Below, piece after piece: positions 38,858-52,200 of a stretch of DNA of 64,000 nucleotides. Both the position numbers and the translations under genes were made by a program. A model generated the notes under the pieces. That model had not been told where the DNA came from. It searched no databases and saw only the letters and a program-made list of their open reading frames with translations. The stretch's first letter is position 1, and every line of letters begins with the position of its first letter. Source of the stretch: Amoebophrya sp. A120 (Eukaryota > Sar > Dinophyceae > Syndiniales > Amoebophryaceae). The stretch spans positions 522,912 to 586,911 of the forward strand of contig CAJINV010000007.1 in the NCBI GenBank assembly GCA_905178155.1. Direction: 5' to 3'.

Positions 38858-41800
38858 ATGATCATGCTACTCCGGTGTGCGAAGTTCGCAGTTCTTCATC
38901 TTCTGGCGCATTGTTTTGTGGCTTCTCCATCTTCCCTATTTGGCCTCTTGGGTGTTTTGCAAATACGCGATGTCGCGAAAACCGCCGCGGCGGCTCGGCC
39001 CCGAAGTGAAGCCCACGGTCCGACGTCGGAAGAACTCCTTCTCGGTCGCAAGTACATTGGTGCACCGGGAAGAAACATCAACCAGAAGGCTATTTTGCGG
39101 GGACAAAGAAGAAAAGCAAGAATATCATCACACAAGCGCTCGTCGCTCCTGGAGCGGCAGCAAAAGCGGAGAAGGTCTTCAAAGTTTGCCTTCGCAGCTC
39201 GCAGTCAGGATGATCCGGGAGAACAAGTTGTCGTGGCGGGTCCAATTTCAAAGGATGTTGGAGCTGTGGAGATGAGTCCAAGAAGAACTACTTCGAAGCG
39301 AAATAAAGCGGGCAATAGCAACACCTCGACCTTGTCTTCCAATCTGTTGGAACTACAAGCGACACCCAGCACCGTGGGAGGACACATCTCTGTCGCCCCC
39401 GAGTCCCTCCTACCGCAGGGCCTGTCAAGACTCGCTGAGGGGAGGGAGCTCCATGGGCCGACAGACAGTGCAACAGAAAACGAAGGAATAGACGAGCGGA
39501 ATGAAACATTGAATCATGATGCTCCTGAGACGACAACAAGAACACATCATTCTCCTCAGCTGGAGAACAACTTCTACGCGGACGATCTTCGTGATGGGAA
39601 CAAAAAGGGTATTGGAGCAGGACGAGGAAAAAGCTTATTTGACGAGAACGTCTATAACGTTAACGTGAGTGCGAGAGACAGAGACAGAATGGCGGACGAA
39701 CACGATCACGAAGCTGGAAAAACAGATACTACTAGCGTTCGAGTGGTGACCCGTGGAAGAACTACAACTACGCCGTCAACAGCTGGGAGCAGCAACAGCG
39801 CCTCCACTCCTGGTTCAACATCCGTGGGCGGTCATGAAAGTAAAACTAGTTCTTCTCTACCGCCAGTAGAAGATCAACAGGAACATCAACTACCAGTACA
39901 ACAACAGCTAACCCGCGCGAGGCTGCAAGAAAGGCTTTTCGAATCCTGTATTGTCCAGTGCGCGCACGCGCCCGGGTTCCAGCCGGGAACGCCGGTGTGC
40001 GGTGCGGACTTCCTATCACACAGAAAAAAGCTGGAGGCAGGGCATATTTGTAATGAAAAATAACTACACAAAAAAATATGCCATGGATGGCCCCGTAGCA
40101 TGCTGTTTCGTATATGAAATACAGATCTTTTTGTGTATTTATTTTTGCATTACAAATGTGACCTGCCAGTTTTTTTCTGTGTGATACTTCCATTTTTTTC
40201 AAGACGTGAAGTTTCCGTCCCTCTGTTACGAGCAGTGCTACTACACGCAAGTGAAAGCGACCGTATGAAATGCAAAAATGCCTTGGTCTGGAACATTCTA
40301 AACTTGTGATGCTGTTTCTGGATTCTGAAAAAATTTGTATTGCATGACCAGCAAGAGGACTCCAGTTTGTCCTAAGCAGAGAGGGCGTTTTCATGCGGCA
40401 GAGGTATCGCAAAGCGCTCTAAAAATCTGTGATGCTACGGCATGCATCACAGACATCATGGGTCACGGAAAATATGCAAGACAAATCTAGAAATCTTCCA
40501 GACCCAGACATTTTTGCATTTGATAGACCGCCCAGGCGTACAACATCGACCTCATCCAGACCGCTGACACGGAAGACAGCAAAATGTGGGAGGTGGCGTA
40601 TCCTGAGTAAAAACGCCCCCACGAGGACCCGAGAGCTGTAATGCAGATTTGCAATTCCAGGAATGTTTGTAATGCGCATCCGCATGATCCCCATGAGAGG
40701 CATTTGCGCATGATCCCCATGAGAGGCATTTCCAACCAGTGTTTGGCATTTGCAATGCTGCAAACAGGATATACAACAATACGAAGAGGAAGTTGTCATG
40801 CGTGACTCCCATGACTTCTCAACTTGTGTTGCTAAGTTCCCAAAAATCATTAACTCTAGGGTCGTGGGGACGTTTTTACACAGGATATGGCGCGTAAGCA
40901 AGCCTGGTTGTCTAGCGGACAGACGGGGCTGTCCGAGGCGGAGGTTGAAGCGGTGGCGCGGACCTTTCTCCACGTGCCCGGGGTGTGTCAGGAAGAGGGG
41001 ATTCAGTACTTGAACATGCTCTCAGAGGTCATGTTTCACGCCACTCTTATGGAAGTGTCAGAATCGAAATTGACAAAATCGAAAAACTTGTGATGCATGA
41101 AATCGATACCAGTTGGAGCCTCAGTTTGTAAGTGGCGCGTGACAAATTTCGGGAGCCCCTAAATTCAGTCTGTCATGCTGTTTGGGCAAAGAAGACTGCT
41201 CCTGTCATTCTACTCTGGCAGCACATTGTATACCCCTAAACACGCTTACAATCGGCCTCATTTGCCTGTTCCCCAATACAGGCCTTACGTGCCCTACATT
41301 TTACGCATCACAAATTTTTTGATTTTTTCGATTTCGATCCTGACACATCCATAACTCTGGGAGACCTGCTACGGCACGCCGGAGTAGTTCTTGCGTCGCA
41401 GAAGAACAATCATGTGGTAGAAGGACTAGGGCCTGCTCCTGCGAGGGACGACGAGAGCGGTACAACTACTAGCGGGGAACATCAAGTAGTAGAGCACGAC
41501 ATTGAACAACAAGTACAACAAGACGCTGCAGGGTTGAAGATTAATACCAACAAGCCCCCGGCGCGGTCTCCAAACTACAGGGGAGCTGGAGAGGATAGTG
41601 CAGCTAGCGGCGAGGAGGGTTCATCCTGGGGCGTCGAGAACAACAGGGAGCAGGAGCAGGGGAAAGTCTTTTTCAAACGTGGCCGCGACAATTATGGCGG
41701 CCGGGGGTTGTGGGGCGACAAAGCAGGTGGATCAGGAGAAGAGGCGGAGACTGCTGGAGCGGCTGACGGCGACCCATTGCACGCTCCCCCTCCAGTGCAG

Positions 41801-42544
41801 TTAGATGATGATGATGATGATGATGAAGCCAAAACAATGTCAAACGAAGAGGCCGATGTTGCCGACGCGCGCGAAGATTGCGCGCAGGCCATTCCCTCCT
41901 GGGCGCTGCTTCTGGTCGGCATCATCGGGCTGGTCATGATGTTGAGCGGCTTTGTGTGCCTCTGTGCGCAGTACGACTTGATACACAGCAACGCAGGGTA
42001 TGAGCAGGGCGATGAGGTACTTGACGAAGATTCCTCTCGGTACCCCGACGGGAATTGGGCGCGGAGGACCTCCCAGCTGCAGCAAACCTACCGAAATGTG
42101 TTCATGAACACGGACGGGACCGACTTGCTGCCCTCTAGTACCGAACAAGAGTCCGTCAGTGTTGCGCAGACGTTCACCAAGGCGCGTATAAATACTAAGT
42201 CACCCGCCCCTCCTGCCGCAGCAGCGCGAAACAAGCGTTCGCCCGGCCGCGCAGCTGGATCATCTGCAAATAAGCGGCGTGGCGGGGAGCGGCTACGAGA
42301 GACGGCGACGGAAAGTGACTCCAGCACCGGCAACATGGGGGGCGGAGACGACCCGGCGTTTGGAGGGAATAGAAAGGCCGCTGTGCAAGTGCAGGGGAAT
42401 AAAACGAGGTTGGCCCGCCCGGGCGCGAATACGAGTAGGAGTACAACGCAGCAGGAAAATTTTAAAGATCCGACTCGTCGGCCCGGGCAAGTGCAGGGCG
42501 GGGGCGCGAATTTTGCCAACCTGGTACGGGAGACGATGATATGA
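38858..42544 (+). CDS. Single-pass surface-type protein, third of this layout
   Basis: The function is unknown. Exons 38858-40013, 40192-40263, 40531-40598, 40893-41047 and 41359-42544 total 2637 nt (878 aa). The first in-frame ATG is 38858 (a GTG lies just before). A signal sequence (LLRCAKFAVLHLLAHCFVASP) is followed by about 340 residues of polar low complexity. A small Cys motif region (CIVQCAHAPGF, CGADF, LCYEQCYYTQ) follows, then an acidic region with a run of seven Asp. One transmembrane helix lies near residues 667-688 (WALLLVGIIGLVMMLSGFVCLCAQY), and then a basic, Arg/Gly-rich tail of about 190 residues. It resembles the genes at 939 and 8912 in architecture, not obviously in sequence. 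Four introners interrupt it. The 5' exon is 1.15 kb without any element. Confidence 0.72.
40014..40186. mobile_element. Introner, family F (short)
   Basis: A 173-bp element with TIR ACACAGAAAAAAGCTGG. Identical CTTCC flanks. Removal joins CGADF to HFFQD in frame. Confidence 0.92.
40264..40525. mobile_element. Introner, family A
   Basis: Identical GACCG flanks. Removal joins VKAT to AQAYN in frame. Confidence 0.92.
40599..40887. mobile_element. Introner, family B (internal duplication)
   Basis: Identical TGGCG flanks. Removal joins WEVA to RKQAW in frame. Inside, CGCATGATCCCCATGAGAGG-type sequence is present twice in tandem (about 40676-40730). Confidence 0.9.
41048..41353. mobile_element. 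Introner, family E
   Basis: Identical ACTCT flanks. Removal joins FHATL to GDLLR in frame. Confidence 0.92.
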
Positions 42545-43219
42545 GAGAAGACGTAGCTTTAGAGAAATATTCGTACGTCACTTCATGCATTATAGCATGG
42601 CTGACAGATGAACTATTGCCCTCCATAAGGCATTGCCTCCTGCCTTGAAGACAACAAGCACAGAGCGAGATTGCAGCAGCGCCCCAGATAATCAATTCTA
42701 TATCTTCATCAGGCAGAAAAATAAGAAATTTGAGCCTGTTTTGTTGAAGGGAATGTGCAGAGTTTCAGAACTGCGGGTCGCAGGGTCTGCGTGGATGCTT
42801 CCTTGACGGGAAGCGGTGGCAGTGCACTTTGTTCTTTTTTTTTTAAACTTTTGCTCGAGGAGTGCTTGAGTGTTTTCCAAACAAAGAGAGATGAGTTGAC
42901 ACGTGTGCTGCCGACGTACATTCTTGAGTGCTGGCGGAGTTCAAAATTTTTTTTTTTTGTGAGAAGAATTATGTATCTTCCTAGTCTACAGAATATCCTT
43001 TTCACTTCCGAAGAGAAGTAGATATGGAATGCGGGATCTTCCGGAGCTCTGATCTAATATACTTTCAGATCAGTACTATCTTGTTCTGTCGATCGCAAGA
43101 GACGGCGCTGCTATGTTCGTGCTCCATCCAGGTCGGTTCGGAAAAATTTGCTTTCGCACTTCAACTTAATGTCTGATCAGTTTGCAAATTGACGAAAGAC
43201 ATTGACATAATTGTCGAAG
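42545..43219. other. Intergenic, no supported gene
   Basis: A plus frame at 42755-43021 has no recognisable content. No TIR element. Confidence 0.45.
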
Positions 43220-46200
43220 ATGTTCGGGCAGCAGCAGCAGCAGGTGCAAACACATTCGGGTTCATCCCCACCGGCTCCTCCAGCGACGGAGCAGGTGAAG
43301 CCGATTCTGGAAAAATTGAACGGGATCCGCCAGTATGAACTGGAAAAGTGTCTGGGTCTGGAAGAGTGCGCGACTTGTCATGCAGCTTTTCCATGACCCA
43401 TGAGGTCTGGAATGCAGGATCTAGCATGACAGAGTCTGTGCGATCTCTCTCATGCCTATCCTGCATGAGAAACTCCCTCCCGACTTGGTCAAAACTGGAC
43501 GACTTATGCTGGTAATCATGCAACACAGATATTTGCATGCTTCAGATTTAGCATGACAAGTTGCATTCCTCCAGAGGCAGACATTTTTACATTTGATAGC
43601 CAGCTCGCGGGAAACGCTGCGGAACTTCGCCGGAAGGAGTTTTTCGAGGAATCATATCAAATGTAAAAATGTCTGGGTCTGGAAGAATGCAACTTGTCAT
43701 GCTGTTTTTGGATTCTAGAAAAATTAGTGTTGCATGACCAGCAAGAAAGGTCCAGTTTGTGCTACGCAGAGAGGGCATTTCTCATGCGGAAGGCGCATCA
43801 GGAAGCCCTCCAAAAGTCTGTGGTGCTAGGTCATGCATTACAGGCATCAGGGGTCATGAGAAATATGCATGACAAGTCTTGCATTCTTCCAGACCCAGAC
43901 ACTTTTGCATTTGATAAATCACAAAGGCAGTTCATTCTGAACAACTATGCGGAGGAAAAACGTCCCCATGCAAATTTGCGCACGCAGGATGTTGGTGCAG
44001 GATGTCTCTCATCGACGCCGGCCTCCTCAGGAGCATTTTCAAAAACGTTGTGTTGGAATTTGTCATGCTGTAATTTGGTTTATTAGGTGAAGAGCGATTT
44101 GCGATACGGCCGTATTAGCTGCGCCTCCAAAGTCGTCATGCGCATCGAGATCGACAGCCAAATGCTGAATCTGTGTAGCAAATTTTCCGTCGCAACATTG
44201 CCATGGAAACGTCGTTTTTGCACGGGATATCACCTGTTTCAACCTGTTGCTCGAAGACCAAAACTTTGACGAGCGCCTGGTCACGCAAGAGGTGTTTTGC
44301 AATGCGTTGCTGAAAAGCTACCACCACAATCCGAACATTACCAGCCTAGCGGCCTCTGCTTCGTTTGCCGCGCGGGGAGAGCAGGATTTTGCGCACGGTG
44401 CCGGCGGGGGTGCAGCACTAAACAGGGGGTCTATCGCAAGAAAAGACTGTTTCACTGTAAACTTGTGATGCGTAGATTGCAGCACAGGACGCATTTGTCT
44501 TGCTACACATGCAAGACATTGGGTTTTTCCACGTGTTTTCCCTTAGGAAGTACGCATGGCAAGTTGTCTTTGTCATGTGTAACGAACTTGTAGTTGTAAT
44601 GCAAATATACTTGCAAAATAAGCCTTACTAGTGAAACACTTTTTTCTCGCGATAGGTTCAGGTGGAGGTTCATCTACTACGCCTCCTGCGGTAGCAGGGT
44701 TGAACCTTTACAGTCCCTACGGGACGACGGCAGCGCAGCATAATGTTGGCACCGGAAGTAGAACCGGTAGTATGCCGGGCGAGGAAGACGACATGGAAAA
44801 TACCTTGGCGCCGCAGTCGTTTTTCAACCTGCACGCATTTGAGGACAGCATTTACTTCTTCACGAAAAGCGAAGATGAGCAGCATGATGAGCAGCAGCAA
44901 ACGACCGGCACAGGGATGATTGTTATATCCCCGGACGAAGCAGCGGCAGCCCCGGACCCGGTCAGAGGAGAGCGTGAAGACCATGCACTTCACGGTTTTT
45001 CTAAGCTCGCCAGCGGTGCTGGCACGACTACCACGGCACGATTTGCCCGCGACGGCGAAGAACAGAGGCTCTGTGTACTACCCACCACAACAGCCGCCGC
45101 AGTTGTGCAAACAAGTGACAACAAACTGCAGAGCTGTATCGATGAGATACTTCGACCGGCGGATAGCCTGATGTATCTCGGGAACAGCGATAAAGATTTC
45201 GGTCATCTACCTGGCAGCTCCGCGTCAGTTACGACTTCCGCGAACCATTACGCCCATCCGATGATTGCAGGAACGACTACTAGCAAAGATGGGAACTTGC
45301 TGGTATCCACTTGTAAGCCAGTACCGAAAATGCAGCAATACAACGCTGCTCCAGGAGCAGACCACGCGGCGGGTGGAGGCTCGACGCAGGGGGGAATTCG
45401 AGCAACGGCGGTGGAACAAGCCGGATTTTTTTCAGCAGGGATGAATAACAATAAGCAGAACGTTTCCGCCACACCCTCGGTGACTCTGAAGGAAATCCGC
45501 CGGCAGAACACGGCGTATGCGAAGAATTTAGTGCTTACTCCCACCCTGCTGAAGCAGATGCTGGTGGAACTTACCGCGTCGGATATTGTCCAGTTGTGCG
45601 ACCTCCTGGCAGAAACGCTACACAAAGAGCAAACGGCCTACCGCACACTGAAAGTCCAGGTGGTCCAGGACGAGGAGGCGGAAAATCATGGTCAATCACA
45701 TCCCCGGTCATCTAGTACCACTGGTTTTACTTCTTCTGCCACGGCAACCAGGAGCGCCGTGAAAAATGGCAAGCCCAAGGAGATCCTGTCGGCGACCTGT
45801 CTCTGCCACTTTAACGGCTTCATCTACTGTGCGGATTCGGTGGCACATGTGATCTGGCGCTGGCACGAGTCCTGGTTAAGTGGCAGTGGAGGCGGGACAG
45901 CGACTTCCACTACAGCCGCGGGAGGAAGCATGAACAGTCAGATTGTATCTTCCACCCCAAATGTTAATGTAGTTCGAGGTACTTCTGCTGGTGGTTCTAC
46001 CAACACAAATTATCGTCCAGGACGAGCCTCTTCGTCTGACGCCAACTACGCGGCGAGTCATAGTCCGTCAGCCTCAAGGAACAATGTCTCCGCGTACAGG
46101 AATCGTTCATGTTCCCCCGCTGGTAAAACGAAAACCCGGAACGCCAACGCCTTAAGCGCTCTGTTGGGAAACAATCGAGGAGATCGGCATGGTATTAATT

Positions 46201-49200
46201 CGAACGGTGCGGCAAATGATCTCGTGGCGCTGCAGAATGGAGTCGACTGCAGTAGTAGCATCGCAGCCGCAGGAGGGGCGGCCGCCCACGGGTCCGGGTT
46301 CAATGCGGTGGTGGCGAATGCGAGGGCGTCAACGACAGCAGTCTCCGCTTTCGCTTCGGAGTTTGCTTCTGGACGAGAAAATTTTGATTTTCCCGCGAAG
46401 ACCCCTGCACCCTCCCCGCCCCCCTTACACCCGGTGATTTTTGCCGGGCAGTACAAGAAATTTGGTTACAAGGACGGTCCGCTCGCGAAATCCTTACTCC
46501 ACGGGGTGTCCGGTATTGCGGTGTGTGCGAGTCGGAACTGTTTGTTCGTTTTGGACACGGACAACGACGCGTTGCGCAAGATACATTTAGACTTGGAAAT
46601 CATCGAAACCATACCGCTTCACGAAACCAGCGCCGCAGGACCAGTGGAGTCAGAGCTAGAACAGTCCAATGATTTCGCAGGGGGAGCTGCTGCAGCCGGC
46701 GGTGGCGGGAAAGGGAGATTTTTACCTACTTTCGGCCAGAACAAGCAGATAGAGAACAACGACGATGTCCTGCTCGGGGAGGATCGTCTAAACGTGAGTC
46801 ATCTGCCAAATTCAGATGGAAAAGTAGTAGGAAAGAGAAAAAATTTGAATTTCCCAACTACAAGTAGCTATAATGACGAGGAAACCGACGAAAATAGACT
46901 ACACATTTCGTCCCCCCAGGACGTCGAAACCTTCGGCCACCGAATCCGGCCGCGGTGTTTCCGGGCTCCGAAGTGCCTCACCGTACTGAACGGCGACAAC
47001 GATTTTTTGCACAAGATTGACCTGGCGCAGGCCCGGCGGATCGCGGAGCAAATGGTGGACTCCTCGACCGAGTCGTCGGATTCAACGGACTCAGAAGATG
47101 AGTCATCGGATGTAGAGGACAGCAGTAGAAGTGGGATCAACAACTCCACCTCGAGCAGCCCGTCGGAAGGACAGAGCAACTCTGCGGAAAACGATCAACC
47201 AAGTATAATCGCGTCGGACCAACGGGAAATGAGTGAGGATTCTAGGCCCGCTGCTGGCCCCCGCACCAGGAGCTGCTCCTCGGGTCAAAGCCTAGCGAGG
47301 AACGAAGGTAGTGATGATTCTCCGTCCTCTTCGCGAGGAGGCTCATTGTCAGGAAGGGCCAACTACGAAGATGGGGAGAGAGACGATGGAGGTCGGAACG
47401 TCGGCGGACAGGAAGCGATTTTGAAATTGAAGAACAGAACATGTGAAGACGATTCTGACTTATCTGCAACGGGGGCTGGAAAGGACAATTTGAAGCATGA
47501 AGATCATGATGCGGACCACACCTCCGACGTCTTACTCGTCGCAGGGAAATTTCAAGAACAGCAAGGTTCTGGACACTCAGAACCAGAATCCGCCGGCGAA
47601 GTCGCTGAAGTCCAGAAAACGAAGAAGAAATCTTCGCTGACGTCGAAAAGCCGAAAAACTTTGACCGGAGTAGCTGGTAGTAGTGCAGCAGCGCCTGGGA
47701 AGAAAAAGAATTCCCAAAAGATTGTGCCTTCTGTCAAAATCAGTATCAATGATTGCGAAATGGTTCAGATGGAGGACACGGGCGCTGCTATTCAAGGAGA
47801 CACTGGTCGTGATCATTCGAAGGTTGCAACTGCAAGCAATGCTGCGGAGGATGAAGAGGACTGCGAGGACAGCGCCAAGGATATTGATGACACGAACACT
47901 GCTAAGAATAACAGCGAAAGCAAAAGTGCCCAGCACCAGATCGTTCCTGCTACAAGCAATACGACATCAGGCGCGTCGAAAAGAACATCGACTGTTCCTC
48001 CGAGAGCCAGCACAGCAACCCCACAACAACAGCAAACGCATTCTCAACCGACGAAAAAATCGCGCAACACTTTGAAGCACATGAACCTAACGGACGTTAG
48101 GGAGACGCTTATCCTGAACAAAAACATCCCCACCCCAGAGTTGTCATGCAAATCTGCATGCCAAAAAAGTTTCTCATGCGATGAAGTCCCATGGCAGCCA
48201 TTTTCTCATGCTATCTGGGAGTTTGTCATGCTGGAATCAGGATAAGGAAGTCAATTTGTCATGCTGTTGCACTAGCTCAACAGGATTTTACTGCGAGGCC
48301 AAACTTGTCATGCTCGACAGTGACAACTGGGAGATTTGTGTTGCAGATTTCCCATCTTGATGACTCTGGTGTGGGGACGTTTTTCGTCCTGATAACGCTA
48401 CTGAAACTCGTTCCCGAAACGCTCGACCCGGGGCGGCGGAAATACAGCATCATGGCTATTGAGAGGAAAAATCCCTCCTCCCCATATTGAAACGGGATGT
48501 TTTCGATCGAAAATTTGTGTTGCTGATTTGAGGTCACAAATCACATTTGTCTTGCAAGAAGACAAGGGCAGAAGCTTCCGTCCGATTATGGCAGCGATTT
48601 GCCATGCTGTTGGGCCTAAAGATCAGCCGTTTGCAATGCTGAACAACTAGACCCATACGCCCCTGGCTAGCCTGGGGATCTGGCCGATATGCCCTCCGCA
48701 ATATAGAGCGGATTTGTGTACACAAATCGGGCATCAGAAGTTCCGTTCTGATGTGGGGAGGGGGGATTTTTCCTTTCGATAATGGCCGACGAAGCGCCCC
48801 TCCGGCCGCCGACCGACCGGGCTTTGTCGGTTTTGTCAAAAATCTCCGGGCCGGTCAGGTCCAGAAGCGCCAGCCGCGCGATGAGTATCTGCAGAAATGA
48901 CAGTACCGACGGGGAGATTGATGTTGTGGGGACTGATAATATCGCGACAGAAGGTAACGACCACGTGAAGACCAAGATGCCAAAATTTGTGGAAAACAAC
49001 ACCAGTTTCTTGATGCAAGACGAGATGTTGAAAACTACAACCGGTGTAGATGTAGAAGTTGCAGCTTCCTCGAAGAACAAAGGGTTCTTTGAAAACACCA
49101 GCAAGCAGAATTCCACCAAGAAAAGCACCTCCAAAGAAAAGGGCAGTAAGCTGATCACGGTTGCGCACCGGAAAGATAAGAAGCTACTGCTGGATACCAC

Positions 49201-52200
49201 CTTGGACGAGCAAAAAAGACCTTGCGACGGCGTAACTCCTGGTATGACGAAAGAGCCGAACCTGCTGGTGGCGTCGGCGATTGACAATGCTTACCGAGAG
49301 ATTGATGATCGGGAGAACACTACGGTGAAGAAGGACAAAAACTCCCTCGACGACGATGAGGAACTATTGGACGACAACCAACCCATGACACGACTGGTGA
49401 TCTCTGCAGACCACATGATTTGGTATGTAAACCCAGACTCCGGCAGCTGCGATGTGCTCGCGGGCGACCGGGAAGGCGGCTATGGGTATCGGGACGATGT
49501 TTCCGGGAAGCTGTCCCGGTTTTCGTCGCCGAAGGGCCTGGTGTATGCACTGCTAATATGTCTGGCTCTGGAAATCGAAATTTGTGTTGCTCATACTCGC
49601 ATTGCAGCCTAGCCGCATCTACGAAATAACAGCATCAGAAGTGTTGCGAGGCTTATTGCAGATTCATTCGTGGAATGCATGACAAACTACTTACCATGTC
49701 CAGCACGACAAAAAAGTTATGGCCAAACGCATTCATGCATATGCATCACAGATCTTCTTGTCCTTCACTTCTCGCATCACAAATCCAGACCCAGACGTAT
49801 TTGCAATGCATATGGTGCAAATCCGGACAATCCTCTTTGTGTCGGACTACTGGAACAACGTGATTCGCTCAGTGAACCTGCTGACCACGCAGGTTGACAC
49901 GGTCTTGGATATCACGCCTATCGGTCCGGTTTCGTTCGCGATTGCGCCAGACAACGGGATCTTGTACGTTTTAGACGCTGAATACATCCACTACATAAAC
50001 GTCCTCCGCATCACCTCCGCGCCGAACAGCAAGGGAAGGCAAAACAACGAGCTCTCCGACGCGTTGTCCGGGGGTCTCTCCAGTGCGGACCGGCACGATT
50101 TTAACAGTGAGAAGGAGGCGATTTTCAGCGGTCACCGGTCGCGCGCGTCCTCTATCGCGAGCGGCATGACCACCGCGACGGCGCAGACGGAGCTTATCCT
50201 GAGGAAAAGCGTTCCCAAGTCGGAATCTCTGCAACACAAATCCGGAAGTTTTGGCAGTCACGCATGACAAGTTTGTCGCTGTACTTATTGTATCAGAAAT
50301 GCAGGTGGCCAAGGACAGCCGCAGTACAAAGCCACCATCCAAGAATTCTGTTCACAGCTTTACAAATCCAAAAACACGATTGGAAACGCCTCTGTCGGAG
50401 ATGCCCACCACAAGCGTTCCGTTAGTTCTGGCTTGGAAACACTTTTGCTCAGGATAGAGCTGTGGGATTCTCTAGCCAGAAAGGGCCTGAACGTGCAGCG
50501 GCCGAGTCAGATCATGATGAACCTGGCGAACAGCAATATGTCGTCGATTAACCTCTCCGCCGACCGGTTGAGCAGGTTGGGGAACCAGAACGCCGACAGG
50601 ATCGGCACCGGGGAACTGTTATCAAATGCAAAAGTGTCTGGGTCTGGAAGAATGCAAGATTTGTGATGCATATTTCTCATGACCCATGATTGTCTGTGAT
50701 GTATGCTCTAGCACCACAGATTTTTAGAACCCTTCCTGATTATGCACCTTCCGCATGAGAAATGCCCTGGCCGTGTAGCAAAAACTGTGCCCCTCTTACT
50801 GGTCATGCAATACAAACTTTCTTAGAGTCCAAAAACAGCATGACAAGTTGCAATCCTCCAGACCCAGACATTTTTGCAGTTGATAACTGCATGGAAATAG
50901 CCACTTGATAGTACCCGGGGGAGGAGGTGCAGGCGCTGCTGGTACAACTACTGCGTCTCTAGGATCGGACGACGGTAATGGAGGTTCAAACAATGTTCGA
51001 AAATCGCTCCTGTCAACAGGCTCAGGTAATCATGGAGTGAACAGCACAAACAGTGAGACCAACTTCCTTTCCGGTCTGAAAGCCGGGTTTTTGAACACTT
51101 TAAACTCGCTGCACAACGACGAACACATCTCTGACAAGAAGAAAAAGAAGAAAAAGCGGGCGGAAGTGAAGGAATTTTTGGCGAAAAATCTACCAGTTGG
51201 TGGAAGTGCGTTCGTTCCGGGAAATAATCCCGAGAATGGCCTTCACCAGTCGCAACCAGCAGCTGGTGGTGGTGGTGGTAGCTCCTCTCACCCGCATCCA
51301 CCAGTGCAGCACCAAAAAGAGCAGAAGCCGGACATTGATGAGATGCTGCAGAAGCACCGAAAGTCGATCGCGATTACCAGCGCAGCGGCGGCAGCGGCTC
51401 CAAACTACGGGGCAGGAGGATTGAACCCAAACTTCCCCCACCACCAAATGGTGCAGCTGCAGCCGACGGCGATGACGCTGTCTGATTTGGGTGTTGTCGG
51501 GCCGAGTCGCCGGGGCTCGATGCTGCACGTGGGCAGCAGCGATTTTACGCGCCGGACGAGTGTGTCCCAGAGCCGGAGGGGGTCTATTGTGAGGAAAAAA
51601 CCCCCCACCCCATATTGAAAGCGCATCCTTCTGAAAATCTGTGATGCGTATTTGTGACCACAAATCCTATCTGTCTTGCATGCGGGCAAATCCAGAAAAT
51701 CCGCCGCATTATGCAGGCGGTTTGTGATGCTATTGGGCCTACGCCATCGACGTTTTTCATGCTAGGAGCCTACGCCAAAACGTCGTGGCTCAGGCTTGGC
51801 ATATGCCTGCAGTCCTCTACTGCAAGACAAATCTGATTTGTGTAGTAAAGTCCAGCATCAGAAACTTCTTTTTGATATGGGGTGGGGGGATTTTTCCTAT
51901 TGATAGGGTCCAGTTTGAATTTACTGAACAACGCGGTTGACGAAGAGTCGGAAAATATCAACCTGCAAGTTTCCAACTACGCGAGTCAGCAACGCAGGAA
52001 ATCTATCCCACAGAAAAAAGCTGGCAGGGCACATTTGTAATGCAAAAATAAACACACAGAAAAATCTGTCATGGGCGGGCTCATAGCATACTATTTAGGA
52101 TATGCAATGCAAATTTTTTTGTCTATTTATTTTTGCATTACAAACATGACCTGCCAGCTTTTTTCTGTGTGATAAAATCCAGCGTCGCTGCCTTGAACAT

